A DNA stretch of 64,000 nt from a virus: positions 46,969 to 110,968 of IMG/VR virus record IMGVR_UViG_3300032313_000518. The stretch is one strand, 5' to 3'. The first letter of the stretch is position 1. Each line of letters begins with the position of its first letter. Under the pieces are notes generated by a model. The model did no database searches and was not told the origin of the DNA. It was given only the letters and a program-made list of their open reading frames with translations. Both the position numbers and the translations under genes were made by a program. Positions 37,201-42,755 of this stretch are shown one piece after another.

Positions 37201-37414
37201 CAAAACACAATTAGGTTTATCCGCACAAGAAGTACAAAGTGTATTTCCTAATATTGTATCATTGGCACCATTTGATATGAAAGAAAATACTATGGATGAA
37301 TCTAAATCTGGAGAAAATTACTTAACAATTGATTACTCCAAATTAGTACCTGTATTAGTTGAGGCAATAAAAGAATTGAAAGCAGAAATTGAAGAATTAA
37401 AAAGAAATAAATAA
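31205..37414 (+). CDS. Long tail fibre with a C-terminal S74 self-cleaving chaperone
   Basis: The protein has 2069 residues. The N-terminal part (ARIKKYAPTLNEKLTTFQTF) is a virion-attachment domain of a type seen in marine T4-like phages. Ser/Thr-rich beta modules follow, including two similar successive domains of about 130 residues (near residues 950-1200) that begin VPANVTLN and TPANITLN. Beta-helix-like repeats of Gly, Thr and Ser occur from about residue 1600. The end is the intramolecular chaperone/peptidase S74: FFSDERLKTKLGNIDNAINK with catalytic Ser1959, then LGLSAQEVQSVFPNIV and a C-terminal coiled coil. S74 domains drive trimer folding and then cut themselves off; here about 110 residues would be released. 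It recognises the host surface. Confidence 0.88.
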   Translation: MARIKKYAPTLNEKLTTFQTFIVDTNPNSDYFRISEFKETLTGGKNGFQIEGSEHLLESTEIKIEVLDVEGNTVYYEPGDGIPEYYEGISKIVSVHIYEDTPIGEAIITVLGELKTYVDEDGVVRDVPTEWKGIYNCKWERRVKINKFLSNEDKVRFYRRPKVTIAEIVKPLFSNVVTPKTNTGNVSGIPLFPIAGTNLSQYTLPTSYLLKITDTGNFSAWTGSVVENTISIPSLDYTTTAQEVINKTELVVTTPYTQNGLVSSFTNTPYTTTFNYTEGLDNLATALTGSFAKITLTDLTSFVGDVARVKVFRKSQTDLSDYQFVQEIALEANELLVDLATTTKNQENYGLFTTNIINNYWIESSANITATYNQTYLYDSAKLDSVSGVNKFYTSEYIPITKDVEYTLDFNIRLGANVSANNYIRVFLSGSLNGGAVQIEQNITTITSSDSLLQKTISTNNIKAEEIQNARLYFEVVGSNWYIANVSLRASKETAFSPDEITFIQPVPRSLPVQTFIYKFEFYDINNNYIPVLVEKQKTFNGGNLQTIQKSLQLLPSSLYFQFDSGSNPVPPTSINIKVVKTLLTGSVRYTSQSFDYDGSTHTALQYAGGQYPGVLNQANPDNVILTVANFTGSRSDKNVQYLEITGEVEGFTDTIVITKVLDGFGGVNYIIRPYRGTQIRNSSTASLEIQAVRIDGVNEIILNDTIGRPKGWHTYQLHVLSASLDPLNEPEKFINLQKAVNQNYIKGLSVGQLGSKQLNYNAIFNRDSINKVRVVYILSSGSITQQPAFIASASVLSSINLEDLQDGLDAGFMAYNTDTFTINPRTQTIFTPVSASVTGSFYKRGTNAEPFTASFEVFPSMSLNLDYEPEYWMYYVTGKFHPNISVVAIDEKKRTIPSRAVSSYTGLPISQSKTLTVTLTYTEDYTSSSISLDKTFTIVPEGKPGDESIVFEVVPANVTLNSNSEGIVLDYKPSITDIKLKQGSRYLVFTGSRDAGTFHIASSSISSQNITPGNVHFTSSFGVPYTASLIVSASSNLTDLSGSITYPLIIHPYYTSSIYTQSIVQNYTKAVDGPPQIDVIITPANITLNADEVGYVSTYASAQTTIQLKEAGKFLVFNTASTSPGTFRLLTSASKNITASLSGVGTTTVTASFSRFDYPYVSASIVYNILAHPYSLGPGHRFTSSVFERTQNITKNVASSAARSVKLAASSYSVTYDSDGQVVNPTDGITLVATAFNTSGSKYYQFFKDDVSQGPITAVATRTIGPEDAVAAGEIATWKVTLRDGSSSTAAPIKAQDSITITGIREGIKSYNGYLTNESSTIVYTVQGTISFTNTGTTIVASKGNTTLTAVTSFSAQSQDPFGNNIGSLGEYKVTIHSKSANITLAGSLVSGSTVPVVSGQATIGNVIGWTSPTTILTGAVVYRIDFENGKQVLFKTQSMAIQLEGKVGPGIVFRGPWSSTVDQYYYDPSIGRRDAVLYGGTGGTYYAAKSGSGDTTYLNPSANTYFSGSVGDATAGGYVTYLNYKTPGIDTDYWEALGTQELFVAAKIAIFEESYVQNTINVGTNALGSAANIILYGNVDRPYISIGQTGTIGYGNSGIWLGTFGSPGFTSRLSLVGSGGSLTWDGNNLSVSGAVNATTGTFSGYVTAGGVQLGAALPTNPIGSGTANGLYINTHNYFVDNGTTTVFKAGNASNYVSWDGSNLNISGGGTFTGELSGGTINIGGNDATSFHVDSAGQMWLGAGNSGFATAPFKVTAAGALSAASANITGSISVSSGTFTGFIDVDGFYIGKNVYSTYSGIFNGTSRWTTDGSITLNAGNIGGDTTQGLSILNNSFCSYRGNLLVATPANYDSNHWLSYVTIGVSPSTFGVLDNNTMYLGRSVNGSNNGIYMNSTNYWYAGSNSTNPSMKADIVGGSISGISSLGVSGAITGTSLAISNATAANGTITATGNITAFFSDERLKTKLGNIDNAINKISKLNGFYYTTNELANSFGYTDTKTQLGLSAQEVQSVFPNIVSLAPFDMKENTMDESKSGENYLTIDYSKLVPVLVEAIKELKAEIEELKRNK

Positions 37415-38577
37415 TGGCATTACAATCATCAGGACCAATTTCAATGAATGATATGAATACCGATAGAAGTATTGCGTCTGGTACTCAAATAGATTTAGCA
37501 ACGGCCGGTACTGCGTATGGTGTTTCTTATAATACAATTGGAACTGATGATTTAAAATTTTCTGAGTTTTATGGATTAAGTGTACCATCACCAACACCAC
37601 CAACACCACCATCTTATAGAACTATTCAATTGGGTAATCCACCGGGTGATAATACCACCGCAGCAGCTTGTGCTATAACAAGTGGATTGACTAAATATAT
37701 ATCTTATAGTTTTGCAATTACAAATGGTTTGGTAATATATGATAATTCTGCATTATCAACACAAACATATAATAGTGACCCTTATAGTGGTAATTATGCT
37801 ATGTTATATGATACAAATGCTGGATTTAGATATGCGGTTACATTTGATTCGGCTGGTGTTGTAGCTACTGTTTATGATTGTTTAGGTGGTACACCTGTAC
37901 CTCCATCACCACCAACCCCACCAACGCCTACGCCTACGCCAACGCCAACGCCAACACCAACGCCAACACCAACGCCAACGCCAACACCTACGCCACCACC
38001 ACCAACACCACCACCAACACCACCATATTCATATTTATTGAATAATGGAGGAGAAGCTACTGGAGTTGATGCATGTAATGAATACAATTCATTTGTAAGA
38101 GCAACTTATTATTCCAATCAATCAAGCATTACAACTGGAACGACTTTGTATTTGTCGGATTATGTAACGGTTGTATCTGATGGATATTATTCAAATGGTA
38201 CTAATTATTGGTATTTTGGTGGGGGTGTTACTTCCGATTTGGGTACATCTTGTGGAGGTTCGCCAACACCTACACCAACACCAACACCTACACCAACACC
38301 TACACCAACGCCAACGCCAACACCAACACCAAGTTATAATACTTTCTTCTTAGGAATTGGAAAAGATAACTTTGGTGATGCTTGTCTTGAAAGTAGTTAT
38401 CCAATTACTGTATATGCTCCCAATACACCTATTGATTACAATACTACATTGTATGATGATATTACTTTTACTACTCCGTTTAGTGCATTGCAAGATTATT
38501 GGTATAAAGACCAAGATTCTGGTAAAGTTGTAGAACTTAGTAGTGGTGCAGTTATACAACAATATATTCAATGTTAG
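37414..38577 (+). CDS. Tail adhesin-like protein: three related domains joined by Thr-Pro repeats
   Basis: The protein has 387 residues. The N-terminal 60 (MALQSSGPISMNDMNTDRSI; FSEFYGLS) resemble the start of short fibre or tip proteins of T4-like phages. Three domains of about 75-95 residues follow, each with an early Ala-Cys or Asp-Ala-Cys, a T-x-LY strand, a YWY or similar strand, and a final Cys (AACAITSG, DACNEYNS, DACLESSY). They are linked by TP repeats at about residues 165-200 and 281-305. Cys pairs may form disulfides. Translation is coupled to the fibre gene by TAATG. An adhesin carried on the fibre is the likely role; the TP linkers are candidate O-glycosylation sites. Confidence 0.68.
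   Translation: MALQSSGPISMNDMNTDRSIASGTQIDLATAGTAYGVSYNTIGTDDLKFSEFYGLSVPSPTPPTPPSYRTIQLGNPPGDNTTAAACAITSGLTKYISYSFAITNGLVIYDNSALSTQTYNSDPYSGNYAMLYDTNAGFRYAVTFDSAGVVATVYDCLGGTPVPPSPPTPPTPTPTPTPTPTPTPTPTPTPTPTPPPPTPPPTPPYSYLLNNGGEATGVDACNEYNSFVRATYYSNQSSITTGTTLYLSDYVTVVSDGYYSNGTNYWYFGGGVTSDLGTSCGGSPTPTPTPTPTPTPTPTPTPTPTPSYNTFFLGIGKDNFGDACLESSYPITVYAPNTPIDYNTTLYDDITFTTPFSALQDYWYKDQDSGKVVELSSGAVIQQYIQC
37901..38025 (+). repeat. Thr-Pro codon repeats (ccaacg / ccaaca units)
   Basis: Imperfect 6-base tandem units encode alternating Pro and Thr inside the adhesin gene. Mixed acg and aca codons show drift between units. Such arrays vary in length by slippage. Confidence 0.85.
38262..38334 (+). repeat. 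Second Thr-Pro codon repeat array
   Basis: Same 6-base units as the array at 37901, placed between the second and third adhesin domains. The shared unit suggests duplication together with the domain. Confidence 0.85.
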
Positions 38578-38626
38578 TATTATAACTCCTTTTTGGGGTG
38601 TAGTTATTAAAAACTAAAAAAACATA

Positions 38627-38634
38627 TATTTATA
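38627..38634 (+). promoter_or_regulatory. Late-promoter-like box TATTTATA
   Basis: Exact 8-mer, 22 bases before the ATG at 38657. Confidence 0.55.
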
Positions 38635-38656
38635 TATAAACATATAGAATAAAATT

Positions 38657-38938
38657 ATGGCACAAAAAACTGAAAAATTAGCAGAAGAAACCTATAAAAA
38701 ATTGGTTGATTTGCAAACTGAAATAAATGGTTTAGTAAATACAATTGGAACTGCACATTTACAAATTAGAGCATTGAATGGGGAATTAAAAAATCTAAAT
38801 CTTTCATTGATGGGTGTTGAAAAAACATTTGATGAAAAAAACGAAGAGTTAAATGATGTTTTAAGGGTATTGGAAAAAACATATCCATCAGCAGAAATAG
38901 ATTTAGCAGATGGTACAATTACTTATCAAGAAAATTAG
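38657..38938 (+). CDS. Small coiled-coil protein, paralogue of the 42347 gene
   Basis: The protein has 93 residues and is nearly all coiled coil (LQTEINGLVNTIGTAHLQIR and on, heptads with Leu/Ile). The end LEKTYPSAEIDLADGTITYQ aligns with the end of the protein at 42347 (E-K-x-Y-P, then I-x-x-x-x-G-T-x-x-Y-Q). It has its own late-type box and is followed by a host-type promoter, so it is monocistronic. A virion or assembly protein is likely from the promoter type; function is unknown. Confidence 0.6.
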   Translation: MAQKTEKLAEETYKKLVDLQTEINGLVNTIGTAHLQIRALNGELKNLNLSLMGVEKTFDEKNEELNDVLRVLEKTYPSAEIDLADGTITYQEN

Positions 38939-38958
38939 GAAATATAAAAAAAGTTTCG

Positions 38959-38966
38959 TATATTTG
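38959..38966 (+). promoter_or_regulatory. Bacteroidota-type promoter, -7 box TATATTTG
   Basis: Shares the ten bases GTATATTTGT with the boxes at 25743 and 55554. The -33 region is weak (TTAGG). The ATG at 38972 is only 5 bases downstream, so the transcript would be leaderless or nearly so. Confidence 0.58.
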
Positions 38967-38971
38967 TTACA

Positions 38972-41152
38972 ATGAATAATACACGTAAAAAAATATTATA
39001 CGTTGCTCCTCACTTATCTACTGGAGGGCTTCCACAATACCTATTAAAGCAAATTGAACATTTCTACAAAGATTACCAAATAAAGGTAGTTGAAGTTAGA
39101 AATAGTGGTGGTGATGCATTTGTGGTTCAAAAAAACAAAATCAAAGCATTAGTTCCCATTCACACTTTATATGAGGATAAATCGGATATACTAAAAGTTA
39201 TAGATGATTTTGAACCTGATATTATACACTTTCAGGAAATTCCACAGCATGATTTGGATTATGATATATTAGATAAAATTTGGGATACCAATCGTAAGTA
39301 TTTTATTATATCATCAACACATGGTTCATTTACAGACCCTGATGCAATTATTTATCAACCCGATAGATATATTTTAGTATCTGAATGGAGTAGAAAAAAG
39401 TTTGAACATTTGGGTATTGATACTATGTTATGGGAGTATCCAATTGAAGATATCAAATACGATAAAGATAAAGCAAAGGAGGTATTGGGATTTGAAAAAG
39501 ATTGGAAGCACGTTCTCAATATGGGATTGTTTGCTCCCGGCAAAAACCAAGCTGAAATCTTTGAGGTAGCTAGATTGTTGGAGAAATACAAAATCAAATT
39601 TCACTTTGTAGGAAATCAAGCTATGAACTTTGAGGATTATTGGAAACCTTTAATGGAAGATAAACCATCTAATTGTGTAATATGGGGAGAACGAAATGAT
39701 GCTGATAAGTTTTACGCAGCAGCTGATTTCTTTTACTTTTCAACACTTTGGGAATTAAATCCATTATCAATCAAAGAAGCACTTTCTTATAAACTACCAT
39801 GTATCTTTAGAAGGTTACATACCTATTTGGATACATATGATACCAACCCATTGGTAACTTATATTGATGGTAATGTACCTGAAACTAAAAAAATTATATT
39901 AGAACAACTAAAGCCTGAATTTGGAGAAATAAGTGGATGGTTTAGTTATAAAGATATGTACAAAGATATAGTTCAGGCTGGTTATGATGGGTGTGAATTT
40001 GTGGAGATTGGGACATGGATGGGTAAATCTACCAACTATATGGTTCAAAAAATAAAAGAATCTGGTAAACGTATTCACTTTACAACCATAGATACATTTA
40101 AGGGAAGTCCATCGGAAGATTGGCATACGCCTGTAATACAAGATTATAATGGAGATTTATTTCCTGAGTTCATTGATAATACACTCCTATCAAACAATTA
40201 TGGATTATTTGATATTATAAAAGATGATTCACTAAATGCGGTTAATCAATTTAAGAATAATAGTATTGATTACATAATGATTGATGGAGGACACTCATAT
40301 ACCGAAGTTACTAATGATTTAAACTCTTGGTATAAAAAAGTAAAACCGGGTGGAATTATTAGTGGAGATGATTATACTATTTCAACTGAAACAACTCAAG
40401 CAGTTGATGATTTCTTTTATGGACAATTTGATAAAACATATTATAGAGCATTCCTAAGAAAGAAACCAAGAATACAAATTAAACATCTATTAACATCTCC
40501 ATTTAACGCAAGAGAATATATTAGTATTGCTTCTATAAAACAATTACAAAAGTATGGAATTGATTATACTCAAAGTATAACTGAAGTGTATAAGGATATT
40601 CCACCTATTGAACATTGTAGAAGACCTGAACATATAAGTAAAGATAATAAGCCGGGTGAGTTATGGCCTGGTGCTGGATTGGGTTGGATAACTGGTGGAC
40701 ATTATGGGTGTTATTTAGCACATAAGAACGCAGTTGATAGTTTGGATTCTAAATACGATTACACTCTTATATTCGAAGCAGATGCGTTCATATATACCGG
40801 CTTAGAAGAGTTTGTAGATATAGTTCATAAAGCATGTTTCATTTCAGAAAGAGATGATGTGTACTACATTGGATTGGCAAATAATCCATCTCGTTCAAAA
40901 GAAAAGGTAGATGAGTTATTTTCACAAACTGCACATAACCAAGACCTTGCACATGCGTATTTAGTCCGAAACAAAGATAAACAATGGTGGAACGATAGAA
41001 TAGCAGATTGTGAATGGGATGTTGGTGATTTATGGTACAACCACATATTTGCTAAATATCCAATGAAACGATACACTACAAACAAAATGTATAGTAATCA
41101 GACAGAGGGATTCTCATTATTAGACCAAACAATTAAAACTTGGAACGTATGA
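38972..41152 (+). CDS. Three-domain fusion: GT-B glycosyltransferase, class I methyltransferase, GT25-like glycosyltransferase
   Basis: The protein has 726 residues. Domain 1 (1 to about 310): ILYVAPHLSTGGLPQYLLKQ start of GT4-type enzymes, HVLNMGLFAPGKNQAEIFEV donor-domain start, and ELNPLSIKEALSYKLPCIFR with the EX7E-like acidic motif. Domain 2 (about 320-515): FVEIGTWMGKSTNYMVQKIK SAM-binding motif I, DYIMIDGGHSYTEVTNDLNS and KPGGIISGDDY, the methyltransferase-24 pattern. Domain 3 (about 520-726): WITGGHYGCYLAHKNAVDSL and YTLIFEADAFIYTGLEEFVD with an acidic E-x-D motif, as in family 25 LPS glycosyltransferases. All three probably act on one glycan. The gene overlaps the next by ATGA. Confidence 0.8.
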   Translation: MNNTRKKILYVAPHLSTGGLPQYLLKQIEHFYKDYQIKVVEVRNSGGDAFVVQKNKIKALVPIHTLYEDKSDILKVIDDFEPDIIHFQEIPQHDLDYDILDKIWDTNRKYFIISSTHGSFTDPDAIIYQPDRYILVSEWSRKKFEHLGIDTMLWEYPIEDIKYDKDKAKEVLGFEKDWKHVLNMGLFAPGKNQAEIFEVARLLEKYKIKFHFVGNQAMNFEDYWKPLMEDKPSNCVIWGERNDADKFYAAADFFYFSTLWELNPLSIKEALSYKLPCIFRRLHTYLDTYDTNPLVTYIDGNVPETKKIILEQLKPEFGEISGWFSYKDMYKDIVQAGYDGCEFVEIGTWMGKSTNYMVQKIKESGKRIHFTTIDTFKGSPSEDWHTPVIQDYNGDLFPEFIDNTLLSNNYGLFDIIKDDSLNAVNQFKNNSIDYIMIDGGHSYTEVTNDLNSWYKKVKPGGIISGDDYTISTETTQAVDDFFYGQFDKTYYRAFLRKKPRIQIKHLLTSPFNAREYISIASIKQLQKYGIDYTQSITEVYKDIPPIEHCRRPEHISKDNKPGELWPGAGLGWITGGHYGCYLAHKNAVDSLDSKYDYTLIFEADAFIYTGLEEFVDIVHKACFISERDDVYYIGLANNPSRSKEKVDELFSQTAHNQDLAHAYLVRNKDKQWWNDRIADCEWDVGDLWYNHIFAKYPMKRYTTNKMYSNQTEGFSLLDQTIKTWNV

Positions 41153-42297
41153 TATACGAAAATTTAAAAAGAAATATAAATAACATAACCGAAGTAAAAA
41201 ACAACGTATCAGTTAATTTTGTTAAAGGTGCTTTTGTAGAAATCAAAGGACCTTATAAAGCAGAATACGTTGTTGATTTTATAGATAATAGAAGTGGTAA
41301 ACGAATATTTTCTACTAATATTGGAAACAATTGTTGGACAAAATGTACACATGAATATTTTATAGAATGGAAAATACAAATTTATCAAAATGGTAAACTT
41401 TGGTATGAACATCTATATGATGCAACTGATAAAAGAGTTTACATTCCATTAGATTCAAAAGCATTGGGTGATACGATGGCTTGGTTTCCATATGTAGATG
41501 AGTTCCGTAAAAAACATAATTGTAAAGTTGTAACATCTACATTTATGAATGAGCTATTTATAGATGAATACCCTGAATTAGAGTTTATTAAACCAGGTGA
41601 AGCGGCCGATGGTTTATATGCAATGTATTCAATCGGATTATTTTATAATGATAACAATGAACCAAACCTACTAAAAAATCCAAACGATTTTAGAAAGCAA
41701 CCATTACAAAAAATGTCTTCGGATATTTTAGGATTGGAATATGTGGAGATTAGACCTAAAATAAAACAAAATCCAATTGAAATAAATTCAGAACTAAAAC
41801 AAATTTGTATTGGTGTATTTGGTACGGCTCAACCTAAATTTTGGAATAATAAAGATGGTTGGCAGTATGTAGTTGATTGGTTAAACTCAAAAGGATACAC
41901 TGTTAAACTTATATCAAAAGAGGGAGATGATTATATGGGGAATAAATTACCAACTGGAATTGTTAAACATCCAAACGGTCCTTTAAGTGATGTAATTGAT
42001 GAACTTAGGAAATCAAAAGCATTTATAGGAATTGGTAGTGGTTTAAGTTGGTTAAGTTGGGCAGTTAATACTCCAACGGTATTGGTGAGTGGATTCTCAT
42101 ATGATTGGGCAGAGATGCAAGATTGTGTAAGAATTGCAGCACCAAAAGGAAAATGTGAAGGATGTTTTAATCGTTATAGATTAGATGCTGGGGATTGGAA
42201 TTGGTGTCCCGACCACAAAGGTACGGATAGACAATTTGAATGTACTAAATCAATAACACCACAATCAGTAATAAAAGAATTAGAAAAATTCTTATAA
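41149..42297 (+). CDS. Autotransporter heptosyltransferase-like enzyme (TibC/AAH family)
   Basis: The protein has 382 residues from ATG 41149, which overlaps the upstream stop in ATGA; the in-frame TTG at 41140 is rejected. The N-terminal 95 residues form a beta domain. SKALGDTMAWFPYVDEFRKK is the GT9-like donor domain start, and GIGSGLSWLSWAVNTPTVLV the conserved C-terminal core. A four-cysteine finger follows: C336 and C339 (GKCEGC), C353 (WNWCPDHKGT) and C365 (RQFECTKSI). In the BAHT family this finger holds iron and the enzymes O-heptosylate autotransporter adhesins from ADP-heptose. I infer that fibre or adhesin Ser/Thr residues are modified here; a glycan acceptor is also possible. Confidence 0.78.
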   Translation: MIYENLKRNINNITEVKNNVSVNFVKGAFVEIKGPYKAEYVVDFIDNRSGKRIFSTNIGNNCWTKCTHEYFIEWKIQIYQNGKLWYEHLYDATDKRVYIPLDSKALGDTMAWFPYVDEFRKKHNCKVVTSTFMNELFIDEYPELEFIKPGEAADGLYAMYSIGLFYNDNNEPNLLKNPNDFRKQPLQKMSSDILGLEYVEIRPKIKQNPIEINSELKQICIGVFGTAQPKFWNNKDGWQYVVDWLNSKGYTVKLISKEGDDYMGNKLPTGIVKHPNGPLSDVIDELRKSKAFIGIGSGLSWLSWAVNTPTVLVSGFSYDWAEMQDCVRIAAPKGKCEGCFNRYRLDAGDWNWCPDHKGTDRQFECTKSITPQSVIKELEKFL

Positions 42298-42313
42298 AAA
42301 TTAAAAAAGAGTA

Positions 42314-42321
42314 TATTTATA
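42314..42321 (+). promoter_or_regulatory. Late-promoter-like box TATTTATA
   Basis: Exact 8-mer, 25 bases before the ATG at 42347. Confidence 0.55.
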
Positions 42322-42346
42322 TATAAACAAACAAAACAATAATATT

Positions 42347-42709
42347 ATGGCATTAGATGTTCCACAAATACAAAACGTAGAGATTGCAACTGCAAAATTA
42401 GATGAAGATGTAATCAAACAAATTCAAGAGTTAAACCAAAAATCTGCTTTATTAATTCAGGAGTTTGGAGGAATCTACATTAGAAAACAACAAATTGAAG
42501 AAGAATTGCTTCGTATGGATGAGTTTTTAGAAAAAGGTAATGATGAATACAAAATGTATCAACAACAATTAAACGAAATTGGAGAGCAAGTTGATGAAAA
42601 ATATCCACAAGGTAGAATCAACATTCAAGAGGGTACTGTTCAATATCAACCAGGTGCACCAACTCGTAAGCAATTGGCTGAGCAACAAACTCAACAAGCT
42701 AACCAATAA
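42347..42709 (+). CDS. Small coiled-coil protein, paralogue of the 38657 gene
   Basis: The protein has 120 residues. A coiled coil covers residues 20-85 and the end (VDEKYPQGRINIQEGTVQYQ) matches the C-terminus of the 38657 protein. The extra C-terminal tail is Gln-rich (LAEQQTQQANQ). It is monocistronic between two late-type boxes. The two paralogues flank the host-promoter-driven glycosyltransferase operon. Function is unknown. Confidence 0.6.
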   Translation: MALDVPQIQNVEIATAKLDEDVIKQIQELNQKSALLIQEFGGIYIRKQQIEEELLRMDEFLEKGNDEYKMYQQQLNEIGEQVDEKYPQGRINIQEGTVQYQPGAPTRKQLAEQQTQQANQ

Positions 42710-42721
42710 AAATTTATTCTA

Positions 42722-42729
42722 TATTTATA
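42722..42729 (+). promoter_or_regulatory. Late-promoter-like box TATTTATA
   Basis: Exact 8-mer, 26 bases before the ATG at 42756. Confidence 0.55.
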
Positions 42730-42755
42730 TAGTATAAAGAGTAATACTATATTTA

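Noticed and set aside
37901-38334. CRISPR-like array
   Set aside because: Repeats are 6-base, contiguous, lack spacers and code in frame for Thr-Pro.
38581-38620. Terminator after the adhesin gene
   Set aside because: ACTCC/GGGGT gives only a five-base stem and no T-tract follows.
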